The notes below the pieces were generated by a model. It was given only the letters and a program-made list of their open reading frames with translations. It had not been told where the DNA came from and ran no database searches. DNA of 55,970 nucleotides from Candidatus Cloacimonadota bacterium. GTDB lineage: Bacteria; Cloacimonadota; Cloacimonadia; Cloacimonadales; Cloacimonadaceae. The position numbers and the translations under genes are program-made. Each line of letters starts with the position of its first letter. Position 1 is the first letter of the stretch. Shown here piece by piece: positions 24,168 through 33,937 of the stretch. The stretch covers positions 1-55,970 of the forward strand of contig JAJBAV010000016.1 in assembly GCA_020532085.1 (NCBI GenBank), written 5' to 3'.

Positions 24168-27041
24168 ATGAATGAAATGATGAAGCTTGGGTTGCTGCTG
24201 CTTCTGGCGGCGGCGCTGTTACTGACGGCCTGTGTGGGCGGGGACGCAACTGAGGCGGAGATAGGGGAATTTGTCGTCCTCGACATGCCTCACGACGACG
24301 GCAGCGGGGTTTTGCTGAAATGGAAGCCCTTGGGCGGCGAACACAGGATCATCCAATACAACATCTACCGCGGCGCCAGCCCGGACAGCCTGTTTTTGCT
24401 TTCCCGCCAGGAAGTGGACCCCAACGCCGGAGTGGCCGGCAACTGGCTGAATTTTGAGGACAAGGGCTTCAACCCCCTCATCGAGTTCGAGACCGCCCCG
24501 GGCAAGCTGAAAAAAGAAAAGCAGCAGGTGGCTGAGGGGACCCTTTACAAAGGCGTTCCCCGGGATACCAAGATCCTGGGTGAAATGCTCCGGCACTATG
24601 ATGTGATCGGAGACATCAAAACTTCCAAATATTACAACGGCTCGCAGCGGGTGGAACTGGGCCAGGGTGAGGACAAAGAGGTCTGGGCCGGCTACCGGCT
24701 GAACCAGTTCAACAACCTCTATGCCAATCCCAAGGCTGAACACAGCTATTACTACTGCGTGGTGCCAGTCAGCGAGACGGGAAAATTCCTGGCCGCGACC
24801 CCGGTGCTGAAGGTGGTTCCGGTGAACAACCGGCCGGATTCCACCGCAGTGCTGCACACCAGCTATCTTACCGATACGAACGAGCTTCGCTTCGAGTGGT
24901 CACCGCCTTTGGGCAGCGAAAACATCGTGGCCTGGGAGGCCTGGCTGATGCCCCGCAGCCTGCTGCCGCAGTTCCAGGCGGACCAAAAGGCCAACGCCAC
25001 CGCTCCGGACAGCGTGTTCAACGCCAACTGGCAACAGGGCTCCATCCTTGTTCACCAGATGGAACCGAGCTACTGGTCCCAAAGTTTTTACGACAAGGTG
25101 GACCTCAACGCCACCCAGGTGCGCTTGCCCGCCCCGGCGGAACTGGCCAACTGGGTGCCGGTGCTTACCTACGCCAATTTCTGGTCATCGGAGGACGGCA
25201 GCCGCCAGGAGTCTTACCAGGCGGCGGCCCTGGGTGAAAAGCTGCAGATCAAGGCCTCAGCGGACCTGCCCCGGCTGCCCGAATTCAGGGTGTTGGACAA
25301 AGTTTACGACAAAGGCGACAACATCATCGTCTCCTTCGGCCGGCCCTTTGCCTTTGTGACCCAGGCCTCCTGGGTGAACAAGGCCAAAACCAGGCTGCGG
25401 GTGAACTATGAGATCGCCGATAACGGCCACGAGAAGGTTTCGCGGCTGCGGCTGCTCTTTCTGGATGCCGATGGCAAAGTGTTGGATGAAGTTCTGGAGA
25501 ACTATCCGGACAAGATCATCCATGCGAACTTACCAGCCGGCCGAAACCCCGAAACCGGCTTCAGCGTTGAGGTGTTCACCGAACTGCAGGGAGAAGGTAA
25601 GTTCCCGGCCCCGCCCATCAGCCAGAAGGTGGTTTACGATCCCCAGGCCTATCGCTTCAACGGAGGCACGGTTACCAGCGCCAACCAGGAACTGAACCGC
25701 ATCTACTACGACATTTTCAGCAAGAACAATCTGAGCGGTTCTTACAGCCCCGGCATGCGCATAGGGGCCCTGAGCCGTTACTACGAGCATCTGGTGCCCT
25801 TTGAGGATACCCAGATGCCGCTGATCAGCAAGATCGACCCCAAAACGGGCCTGGTGCTCACTGACCCGCACTTCACCGTAGCGGTTGATCCGGCCTCCGG
25901 CGCCACCCTCTCTCCCAGCCTGTATAAACAGGACATGGAAGAGCATCTCAAAGGCCTGGCTGCCGGGATCGCGGAATTGAAACAGACGGTGGCCCCGGGG
26001 GACACCCTTTCGGAAGCGGCCCAGGAACTGAAAGCCAGCGAGGCGGAGCTGGCCTTCATCAAAGGCCATCCGGCGTATCAGGCCGGCAGCAAAGCCACCA
26101 ACGACAAGGCCTGGCGCCGCGTAATGCTAAAGGAACTGGACCAGAACTCCCGCGCCTACCAGTATGAACTGCTGGCCACCAACGGCAAAGGGCTCTGGGC
26201 GGATCAGAGCGATCAGCCGGAACTCAAACCGTCCGGTCCCGGGATCGATGCTCCGCTGCATCCCAGGGGCGAGTGGTTCGACAAAACCAAGCTGGCCACC
26301 CTGCTGGCCTCCATCATCCTGGGGCTGATGGTGGTCTATGCCATCTTCCAGGCCCGGCGCAAGGACCTCTACATCCGTCCCATCGCCGGTTTGGAAGAAC
26401 TGGACAACGCCGTGGGCCGAGCCACGGAGATGGGCCGTCCGGTGATGTTTGTGCCCGGCTGGGGCACGCTGGGAGATCCCTGCACCATCTCGGCCATGAT
26501 GATCCTCAACAAGATCGGCGGCAAAGCCGCGGAATATGACATCCGGCTGATCGCGCCCCAAGTGGACTATCTGGTGCTGCCGCTGGCCCAGGAAATGGTG
26601 CAGACCGCTTTCAACGAGGCCGGCCGCCCCGACGCCTACAACCAGGATGACATCTACTTCGTTTCCGACACCCAGTTCGCTTTCTGCGCCGCCGTGAACG
26701 GCATCACCGTCCGGGAAAAGGTGGCCACCATCTTCTACATGGGCTACTTCTACGCGGAAGCCCTGCTGATGACCGAAACAGGCAACCAAAGCGGCGCCAT
26801 CCAGATCGCCGGCTCGGACGCCATCACCCAGATCCCCTTCTTCATCACCACCTGCGACTACACCCTCATCGGCGAGGAATTTTACGCCGCCTCGGCCTAC
26901 CTTTCCCGCAACGTGGAACTGGTGGCCATGCTCAAGGCCCAGGACTATTTCAAGATCCTCATCGTGATCTGCGTGCTTGTCGGCACCGTGATCTCCAGCC
27001 TGGGCATCAACGCCTTCCTGAATTTCCTGCCGATGGAGTAG
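24168..27041 (+). CDS. Large lipoprotein with C-terminal DUF6754 domain (paralog 2)
   Basis: The lipoprotein signal ends LLLTAC. The layout copies paralog 1: fibronectin-like N-terminal region (LLKWKPLGGEHRII, YNIYRGASPDSLF), YKGVPRDTKILGEM block, coiled-coil-like stretch (~585-640), membrane segment (~706-726, LLASIILGLMVVYAIF), DUF6754 (KDLYIRPIAGLEELDNA through DYTLIGEEFYAASAYL) and a last membrane segment (~930-950). The protein is 957 residues. Identity with paralog 1 is high in the C-terminal third and low elsewhere. The start has no clear ribosome site, and ATG 24177 or 24180 are alternatives. It lies 98 bases after the fourth gene, behind a hairpin, and ends before a strong terminator. 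Confidence 0.85.
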   Translation: MNEMMKLGLLLLLAAALLLTACVGGDATEAEIGEFVVLDMPHDDGSGVLLKWKPLGGEHRIIQYNIYRGASPDSLFLLSRQEVDPNAGVAGNWLNFEDKGFNPLIEFETAPGKLKKEKQQVAEGTLYKGVPRDTKILGEMLRHYDVIGDIKTSKYYNGSQRVELGQGEDKEVWAGYRLNQFNNLYANPKAEHSYYYCVVPVSETGKFLAATPVLKVVPVNNRPDSTAVLHTSYLTDTNELRFEWSPPLGSENIVAWEAWLMPRSLLPQFQADQKANATAPDSVFNANWQQGSILVHQMEPSYWSQSFYDKVDLNATQVRLPAPAELANWVPVLTYANFWSSEDGSRQESYQAAALGEKLQIKASADLPRLPEFRVLDKVYDKGDNIIVSFGRPFAFVTQASWVNKAKTRLRVNYEIADNGHEKVSRLRLLFLDADGKVLDEVLENYPDKIIHANLPAGRNPETGFSVEVFTELQGEGKFPAPPISQKVVYDPQAYRFNGGTVTSANQELNRIYYDIFSKNNLSGSYSPGMRIGALSRYYEHLVPFEDTQMPLISKIDPKTGLVLTDPHFTVAVDPASGATLSPSLYKQDMEEHLKGLAAGIAELKQTVAPGDTLSEAAQELKASEAELAFIKGHPAYQAGSKATNDKAWRRVMLKELDQNSRAYQYELLATNGKGLWADQSDQPELKPSGPGIDAPLHPRGEWFDKTKLATLLASIILGLMVVYAIFQARRKDLYIRPIAGLEELDNAVGRATEMGRPVMFVPGWGTLGDPCTISAMMILNKIGGKAAEYDIRLIAPQVDYLVLPLAQEMVQTAFNEAGRPDAYNQDDIYFVSDTQFAFCAAVNGITVREKVATIFYMGYFYAEALLMTETGNQSGAIQIAGSDAITQIPFFITTCDYTLIGEEFYAASAYLSRNVELVAMLKAQDYFKILIVICVLVGTVISSLGINAFLNFLPME

Positions 27042-27065
27042 GCGCAAAGCATTACAGAATTGTCT

Positions 27066-27098
27066 CCGGGATGCCAGGCTATGGCGTCCCGGTTTTGT
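27066..27098 (+). terminator. Intrinsic terminator of the DUF6754 cluster
   Basis: CCGGGATGCC pairs with GGCGTCCCGG (one G-T wobble) around a 7-base loop, followed by TTTTGTTTG. It lies 25 bases after the stop of the fifth gene. Confidence 0.75.
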
Positions 27099-27158
27099 TT
27101 GTGGGAGATGGGGCTGGTCTTGAGAGCGGTTGTCTGGCCTGGCGGACCGGCCATCCCG

Positions 27159-28019
27159 TCAGTATTGCCGGATCAGCTCTCCGTAGAGTTCTGTGGCCGT
27201 TTGGACCAGCTGTTCCCGCCTCTCCCTGTTCTTGTCTTCCGCGATGAGCGCCGCCCGGACCCGGGAACCCTGATAGTATTTCCAGAATAGCCAGGCGATG
27301 GGGACCAGCTTCACGTACTGGCCGCTCAAAGCGCTTTCCACAAACCACCAGATGATGGCGGAATTGATGGCCAGGGAGTTCACGCCGTTGCTCCAGTCGC
27401 CCGCGTAAAACTGGCCCAGCCCGGGCAGCCAGCTGGACAGGCTTTTGGCCAGGCCGGGGTCTTTGGTCCGGGCGACGCGAGCCTCATCCACTGCGGCAAG
27501 CAGCGTTTGCGTTTCCGGCGCGTCCTGCCTGCCGGTCAGCTGGGCATAGTCGCGGATGGCGGGTCCGGCCTCGTACCATTTGGCCTGCAGGATGTAGTTC
27601 AACCCCAGCAGAAAGGCGGCTCGTTCCCGCACCGCTGGATATCTGCCCGTGCGGGCTTCGCGGAAGAGGATGAACTCGGCCAGGCTGAAGTTTCGCGCGT
27701 TCATCAGCAGGATGGCATTATCGATGGTGTACTCCGCTCTCAAGCTGTCCGTAGCCGCGGCGAAAAACGCTTTTTCCACATATGCCAGGGCGTCCCGGTA
27801 TTCTCCCAATTCCCCGCTGGCAAGGGCGAGCCGCAGAAAAACCTCCCCGGAAACGCGATCCTCGCCCTCATAGCTCACATAGCGCTTGTATTCGGTGATG
27901 GCGGCATAGGTATCGCCGCTGGCCCGCAGGGAGTCGGCCACGGCCAGGAGGGCTCCGTGTTTCGCCGGCAGTGAGGCCAGCCAGGCCAGGCAGAGGATCA
28001 GCAGGCTAATTCTCCGCAT
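27159..28019 (-). CDS. Exported TPR-like protein with C-terminal membrane pair
   Basis: A signal peptide (RRISLLILCLAWLASLPA) is followed by helical repeats of TPR type (~residues 20-185). The C-terminal region has PGLGQFYAGDWSNGVNSL and two hydrophobic segments. The P-G-x-G-(Q/K)-x-Y-x-G motif is also present in the neighbour 28006-28878, so the two are paralogs. Its first 14 bases overlap the end of that gene. The function is unknown; co-transcription with YidD and LolA-like genes suggests an envelope role. Confidence 0.72.
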   Translation of the reverse strand: MRRISLLILCLAWLASLPAKHGALLAVADSLRASGDTYAAITEYKRYVSYEGEDRVSGEVFLRLALASGELGEYRDALAYVEKAFFAAATDSLRAEYTIDNAILLMNARNFSLAEFILFREARTGRYPAVRERAAFLLGLNYILQAKWYEAGPAIRDYAQLTGRQDAPETQTLLAAVDEARVARTKDPGLAKSLSSWLPGLGQFYAGDWSNGVNSLAINSAIIWWFVESALSGQYVKLVPIAWLFWKYYQGSRVRAALIAEDKNRERREQLVQTATELYGELIRQY

Positions 28020-28878
28020 TGATGATGCGTTCCAGTTCTTTGCGCAGATCGTTCTGCGTGCGCTCGTTGAAGTTTCTGGCGGATACGGCGGAGCCGTATA
28101 TGTTGCCCAGATAGAAATAGGCTGTCACCGCCCCGAACAGCCAGCCGTCAAAGGATTTGAGCCCCGCTTCGCTGAAGCCTTCCCAGGCGCGCCAGCCGGA
28201 AAAAACGCAGATGATGAAAGTGGTCACGCCGTCCCAGATCTGGCCGGTGTAGAGCTTGCCGCTGCCGGGCACCAGGGTGGACATCAGCGCGGCCAAAGCA
28301 GGTTTTTTGGCCGGCGCGGATGCGACCCGGGAGATCAGTTCCGCAAACTTCAGAGAATCGGCCCCGCCCAGTCCGAAGCTCAGCTCCCGGGCCAGGTCCA
28401 GTTGCCCGGTGGCCAGATGGTTGGCCATCCGCAGATGGTCCAGCCGTTGCGTTTGCCGGAGGCTGGTGGAATCGATTTCCGCCAGCAGGTCCAGGCTTCG
28501 TGCGTGCGCCTTCAGGTTGAAATGGTTGGCTGCCTGCAGCAGACCGGCCTCCACCCCGAGGCTGGATTCCCTGTCCCGAATCGCGGCGAGGAGCAGGTTG
28601 GAGCGGGAAAAATCCCCCAGCCGGCGCTGGCAGAGTCCCGCCAGATAGCGCAAGGTATCAGCCGTGGCCAGGGTGGAATCCGCCAGGGAATAGTGCCAGG
28701 CCAGTTTCTGATACTCATCCGCGGCGCGATGGTAATCCTGTTCGGCCAGAAGCTGGGAGGCGAAGCGGCGGTTCAGCCGCAGCATATGTTCCAGGCCAGG
28801 GTTTTGGGCAAAAAGAGGCACAGCGGCCAGCAGGAAGGCCAGAACGGCCAGGAGGGGCATCTTGCAGCCTTGCCGCAT
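28006..28878 (-). CDS. Exported TPR-like protein with C-terminal membrane pair (paralog of 27159-28019)
   Basis: The chosen start gives RQGCKMPLLAVLAFLLAAVP, a normal signal peptide with a basic N-end. ATG 28860 is an alternative that lacks a basic end. The start lies four bases after the YidD stop. TPR-like helices fill ~25-200, and the C-terminus has VPGSGKLYTGQIWDGV followed by two membrane segments and a charged helix. The shared motif with the downstream gene marks a tandem duplication. No function is known. Confidence 0.72.
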   Translation of the reverse strand: MRQGCKMPLLAVLAFLLAAVPLFAQNPGLEHMLRLNRRFASQLLAEQDYHRAADEYQKLAWHYSLADSTLATADTLRYLAGLCQRRLGDFSRSNLLLAAIRDRESSLGVEAGLLQAANHFNLKAHARSLDLLAEIDSTSLRQTQRLDHLRMANHLATGQLDLARELSFGLGGADSLKFAELISRVASAPAKKPALAALMSTLVPGSGKLYTGQIWDGVTTFIICVFSGWRAWEGFSEAGLKSFDGWLFGAVTAYFYLGNIYGSAVSARNFNERTQNDLRKELERIINAEN

Positions 28879-28882
28879 CAAT

Positions 28883-29308
28883 TCAGGGCCAAAGCCGGTA
28901 TTTATCCACCGGGTCACGGATGATCCCGTCTTTGATGTCGGCAGGATCGTAATATTCGTAGCCCAGTCCGTTGCAGCGCAGAACTCTGTCCGCGCCCATC
29001 AGGATTCCGAGGATTCCATATCTGGAAAAAGCCTCCCGGGTGAAGGCGGAACAGCTGGGCTCAAACATGCAGGCGGGCTCATTCTGCGAGGAAATGAAGG
29101 TCTGATAGAGGGTCAGCGCTCCGTTCACCAGCAGCTTCAGCTGGTCCGCGTTGGTGAATCCGCGTGCTGGTGCCGATGAGGCTTCCGGGTCTGGGGCTGG
29201 CCGGGTTGCCGGGGGCGGGCTCACAGTCCGCGCGTAATCCTCCGCCGGAGTGGCATTCAGGCCCACCCCTGCCAGCAGCAGCAACAGCCAAAAGATCAGC
29301 TTTTTCAT
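28883..29308 (-). CDS. yidD: YidD-family membrane protein insertion factor with N-terminal extension
   Basis: Residues ~55-141 carry the YidD signature: Y(Q)TFISSQNEPACMFEPSC, SAFTREAFSRYGILGILMGA and RVLRCNG. YidD assists YidC-dependent insertion of inner-membrane proteins. Unlike typical ~75-100-residue YidD, this one has a signal-peptide-like N-terminus (KKLIFWLLLLLAGVGL) and a Pro/Ala-rich linker. The family normally has only an amphipathic N-terminus, so the placement of this copy is uncertain. Its ATG overlaps the LolA-like stop by four bases. No rnpA or yidC is adjacent. Confidence 0.85.
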   Translation of the reverse strand: MKKLIFWLLLLLAGVGLNATPAEDYARTVSPPPATRPAPDPEASSAPARGFTNADQLKLLVNGALTLYQTFISSQNEPACMFEPSCSAFTREAFSRYGILGILMGADRVLRCNGLGYEYYDPADIKDGIIRDPVDKYRLWP

Positions 29309-29997
29309 TCCTTGCTTTGGTCCAGTTCCCGCTCCAGCGCCTTGAATTGGTCCAACAGGACGGAGTAATCGGCGAACTCCGGGTTTTGATACTCGATGGT
29401 CTCGGTTCTCGGTCCCGCCTCGGTGAGCTGCCAGGCGCAGGTTTTAAGGGGCACCTGATAGCCGTGGTGGGATATGTGCCGCGCATAGGTGTTGGCGGCC
29501 ACCAGCACCTGTTCGGAGTTGTAACTTCTGCTTGCCACCAACGCCTGCCCCAGGTAGTTCAGTTCCACCAGGCTTATCCTTGCCTTCAGCTCATCCGGGG
29601 CCTGCCACAGCACGGTGAGCGTGTCCTGGTCCACGCTGCTGGAGAGGATGGTGAAGCCGAGTTTGGAAAGCCCGAAATCCTCTTGCACCGCCGAGATAAG
29701 CGCGGAGATGAAGGGCGGCGACACCTCAGTTTTTTTGGGGATCTTGTAGCTGGCCTGTTGCTCCGGATAGTGCACCAGAAAGTAGTCATCAGTGTAATGC
29801 AGCCATTGGGACAGAGGCTCCTCCACGAAGATCATCACTTCGCCCGGAAACTGGATGCGGATCTTGCCGGAGCTGTGTTCTTCGCCTCCGGCGGTTTGCA
29901 GCGTGCGCTCAAAGTCAGCCCCAAAACCTGGAAAGGCCTGCGCCCCCAAGCTCAGGGACAGCAACAGCGCCAAGGCCGCGAGGGCTTGTTTCGCCAT
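29305..29997 (-). CDS. lolA: LolA-like outer-membrane lipoprotein carrier protein
   Basis: The protein has a signal peptide (ALAALALLLSLSLGAQA) and a half-barrel LolA pattern: GKIRIQFPGEVMIFVEEP, YFLVHYPEQQASY, then paired strands. LolA carries lipoproteins across the periplasm, which fits the many lipobox proteins here and the LolC/E-like permease at 4194-5450. The length of 230 is normal. The ATG lies just after the T-run of a terminator-like hairpin and has no ribosome site, which is odd (see findings). It overlaps yidD by four bases. Confidence 0.75.
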   Translation of the reverse strand: MAKQALAALALLLSLSLGAQAFPGFGADFERTLQTAGGEEHSSGKIRIQFPGEVMIFVEEPLSQWLHYTDDYFLVHYPEQQASYKIPKKTEVSPPFISALISAVQEDFGLSKLGFTILSSSVDQDTLTVLWQAPDELKARISLVELNYLGQALVASRSYNSEQVLVAANTYARHISHHGYQVPLKTCAWQLTEAGPRTETIEYQNPEFADYSVLLDQFKALERELDQSKE

Positions 29998-30000
29998 GGG

Positions 30001-30040
30001 AAAAAGGCCGGTCAGCCGGGATCAGCCCGGCTGGCCGGGT
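30001..30040 (-). terminator. Terminator or attenuator hairpin directly before the LolA-like gene
   Basis: On the minus strand CCCGGCCAGCCGGG pairs with CCCGGCTGACCGG around a 5-base loop and ends in TTTTT. Only three bases separate the T-run from the LolA ATG at 29997. Confidence 0.7.
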
Positions 30041-30049
30041 CTGTGATCG

Positions 30050-30406
30050 TTATAAAGAGGCCGCGTACAGCAGATAATACAGCAGACAGGCTGCCGCGCA
30101 GACACCCACACCGATGATCAGCCCGGTGGTCAAACCGCCGTCCCGGCTTTGATACTGAACGGAATAGTCGGTAACGTAATCCGCCGGTTTTCCCAACACG
30201 TCGGATTGGGGCAGGTTTCCGGAGGGGATTACTTCGGGGTAGTATGCGTTGCCGGATCCGGATGGCGCTCCGCCAAAACTTACGGGAGCGGACATTTCCT
30301 GCGAAACTTCAAAGCTCTCCGCTTCCGGCACGGCTGCCGCCTGACCCCAGGCTGCCGCCACAGAAACGACCAAAAACAAAGCGGTTAGTACGATGTACCT
30401 GTCCAT
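30050..30406 (-). CDS. Small exported protein with C-terminal membrane segment
   Basis: The 118-residue protein has a signal peptide (LTALFLVVSVAAAWGQ), an Ala/Gly/Ser/Pro-rich middle, and a C-terminal hydrophobic segment (GLIIGVGVCAAACLLYYLLY). AAGGAG lies a few bases before the ATG. I do not recognise a family. It is followed by a strong terminator. Its promoter is probably TTGACA on the minus strand at about 30595-30590, in a divergent region shared with the YjbH-like gene. Confidence 0.65.
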   Translation of the reverse strand: MDRYIVLTALFLVVSVAAAWGQAAAVPEAESFEVSQEMSAPVSFGGAPSGSGNAYYPEVIPSGNLPQSDVLGKPADYVTDYSVQYQSRDGGLTTGLIIGVGVCAAACLLYYLLYAASL

Positions 30407-30693
30407 TTTGTGACTCCTTTATTTTTGCGTCCACGGTCGGCTTGGCAGCTGCCGCGAACCCTTTGATCGCGCATATCAGGCCGGATCAGCCTGCTCTTTT
30501 CCGCATTCCAGCATCCACTGCGCAGGGCTGGCCCCACCAGCGGAAACTTTATCCACGAGCGGTGACACTCTATTCACCCATTACTTCTGTCAAGTTTTTC
30601 TTGTGGCTTTGTCACAAAATATGTCTTGACGGAAAATCTGCCCGCCGAACGATTACCTAAGACTGAGAAAAACACCAATCGGTGGAGGATAGC

Positions 30694-31512
30694 ATGAAAC
30701 AAGTGATCCTAATTTTGTTTGTTCTGTCGGCTCTGACTGCTGTAAGCGAAGCCGCGCCCCTGCAAACTTTGGGAGGGCTGCGCACCCCGGACGCCTATCT
30801 TATTCCCCACAGATCCGTGAAAGTGACCCTGGTCGGCTATTACAGGAATGTGGAAAGGCCTTCCTATGTTGACCAGGACAAAAACGGCCTCCATTTTTAC
30901 GGCATGGTTGGGGTGGGTATGTTCGACTGGGCTGAAGTGGCTTTCTTTGGCGGAGATTATGTCTACTTTTTCGATGCCAAACTGCGGCTGCTGAAAGAAT
31001 CCAAGTACATCCCCCAGATCGCGGTTGGCATGGATAACATCCTTTCTCCGGTCAATCGGCGCCGTTCTCAGGATTATCGGCCCTATTGGGATCCGGAGAT
31101 TGGAGATGAAGGGGCACCATCGTCCGTTTATGATCCTCATGATCTTGGCTGGATCGATCATCCCGACAAGGTCGACTATGAGTATTTTTCGCCATATTTT
31201 GTTTTCTCGAAAGAGGTGTATATAGGAGTCGAATTAAGCATGGGTATGGGAGCCAACAGCTTCACTGGCACGGTACCAAGTATGTTAAGCGGTGTCTTTG
31301 CCTCGGTTGAGGTTCGGCCATTCGACGAAATATCGTTCATGGGCGAATATGACGGCAAGGATTTCAACGCCGGGATAAAGTACTCCTATCGAAACCTGGA
31401 CGTAAGACTGGGGGCCGAAGCCGTGGAGGACTTGGCCAAAGGGTCGGAAGGCAACGGCTACGAAAACAATCTCCGTCTGGCCTTGGGTCTGGCCTACGAA
31501 TTCTCTTTTTGA
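30694..31512 (+). CDS. YjbH-like outer-membrane protein
   Basis: A signal peptide (KQVILILFVLSALTAVSEAA) is followed by a pattern of membrane beta strands, starting LGGLRTPDAYLIPHRSVKVT, which resembles the GLLNTPTA opening of YjbH/DUF940 proteins, and ending in a terminal Phe (AYEFSF). YjbH-type barrels are linked to exopolysaccharide or envelope assembly. At 272 residues it is shorter than classical YjbH, so it is likely a one-barrel relative. ATG 30694 has GGAGG five bases upstream. TTGACG at about 30627 may be its -35. Confidence 0.7.
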   Translation: MKQVILILFVLSALTAVSEAAPLQTLGGLRTPDAYLIPHRSVKVTLVGYYRNVERPSYVDQDKNGLHFYGMVGVGMFDWAEVAFFGGDYVYFFDAKLRLLKESKYIPQIAVGMDNILSPVNRRRSQDYRPYWDPEIGDEGAPSSVYDPHDLGWIDHPDKVDYEYFSPYFVFSKEVYIGVELSMGMGANSFTGTVPSMLSGVFASVEVRPFDEISFMGEYDGKDFNAGIKYSYRNLDVRLGAEAVEDLAKGSEGNGYENNLRLALGLAYEFSF

Positions 31513-31705
31513 GGTTTGCGCTAAGCGGCTGCCATTTTAGCTCACGATAGTCTTAGCTTAACCCACCCGGGTTCCGGAGAGACGTCCCCAACGGACAAAA
31601 ACCTAAGCCTCCAGTACTCTGCTTTTACTCCGCTTTTGCTCTGTTTTTCTCTGTGGTAATAAACCTCTGTGTCCTCCCCATCTCTGTGCCTCTGTTTTTA
31701 GATTA

Positions 31706-32797
<1,092 letters not shown>

Positions 32798-32819
32798 ACA
32801 TCTCCGGCAAGGAGGAAAA

Positions 32820-33818
32820 ATGGGCAAGATCAAGCTTCAGGGCGGAGTTCACAGCTCCGCCCTGCTGTTTTCAATAGTCTTGGCACTGATCCTGCCGGGA
32901 CTGCTTTTTGCCGTTGAAGCCGCTCAACCGGATAAATCTTCCCGCCGGGTGATCAGCTTCGCCGGAAGGGACTGGTGGGTGAAAAATGAATTCTGGGGTC
33001 CCGGACCGAACCACTTTTCCGACAGCGAGGAAAGCGTCTGGGTGGATGCCGATGGCAAGCTGCATCTGAAGATCCGCCAGATCAATGGCGTCTGGAACTG
33101 CGCCGAGGTCTGGACCCTGGCCCCTGCCGGCTACGGCATCTACCTCTTCTGGCTGGAAAGCAGGGTCGATCTTTATGACCAGAACGTGGTGGCCGCGCCC
33201 TTCCTCTATGCCGACGACCTGCGCGAGATCGACATCGAGTTTTCCCGCTGGGGCGATCCGGGCTACCCCTGCGGCAGCTACACCGTTCAGCCCTACTACA
33301 CCGCGGGCAACCATCATCCCTTCCCGGTGGAACTGAACGGATCCTGGACCTCCCACTCCTTCCTCTGGCAACCGGATTACGTGTATTTCCGTAGCCTGCA
33401 CGACCATTTTTTTGAGCCGCCTCAGCCTTACTACGTGATCGAAGAATGGACCTACACCGGCGCAGACATCCCTGCCGAATCCGCGGACATGCTGCTGCAC
33501 ATCAATCTCTGGCTGCTGGGCGGCATGGCCCCCACCAACGGACAGGAGGCCGAACTGGTGGTCTCCAACGTCTTCGTGACTCCCGGCATCTTCATCGAGC
33601 CACCGGACCTGCAGATATCCAGAACGGATACCGGACAGCTCCACCTCAGTTGGAACGCCGTACCCAACGCCCTCAGCTACGTGGTATGCCAGGCCGATTC
33701 GCCTCTCCCCTTGAGTGGCCCGGGTTGGACAGAGCTGCCCGCCACTGAGAATACTTGGTTGGAATTGGATGCTACCGCGGTAAGAAAGTTCTATCATGTA
33801 AAGGCGGTGCGGGAATAA
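32820..33818 (+). CDS. Secreted GH16-like glycoside hydrolase with FN3-like C-terminus
   Basis: The N-terminal membrane segment (ALLFSIVLALILPGLLFAV) is a signal peptide. The domain at ~40-250 fits the GH16 jelly roll (beta-glucanase-like) with the catalytic motif EIDIE in REIDIEFSRWGDP, where two Glu and one Asp retain the ExDxxE spacing. Residues ~265-330 look like one fibronectin-III domain. GH16 enzymes cut beta-1,3/1,4-glucans and related polysaccharides; the exact substrate cannot be told. AAGGAGGAAAA lies before the ATG. Confidence 0.72.
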   Translation: MGKIKLQGGVHSSALLFSIVLALILPGLLFAVEAAQPDKSSRRVISFAGRDWWVKNEFWGPGPNHFSDSEESVWVDADGKLHLKIRQINGVWNCAEVWTLAPAGYGIYLFWLESRVDLYDQNVVAAPFLYADDLREIDIEFSRWGDPGYPCGSYTVQPYYTAGNHHPFPVELNGSWTSHSFLWQPDYVYFRSLHDHFFEPPQPYYVIEEWTYTGADIPAESADMLLHINLWLLGGMAPTNGQEAELVVSNVFVTPGIFIEPPDLQISRTDTGQLHLSWNAVPNALSYVVCQADSPLPLSGPGWTELPATENTWLELDATAVRKFYHVKAVRE

Positions 33819-33874
33819 AACAGATGGCTTGATGACGCCAGTGTCAATCCAGACTTGATTTCGACATATTTTCA

Positions 33875-33903
33875 TTGACAAATTCATACAGACTTTTTGG
33901 ATG
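33875..33903 (+). promoter_or_regulatory. Putative promoter before the 33938 gene
   Basis: TTGACA at 33875-33880 is followed 17 bases later by TGGATG, 35 bases before the start codon. Confidence 0.35.
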
Positions 33904-33937
33904 ACCAAATGCATTCATGAGTAACATTGGAGAAAGG

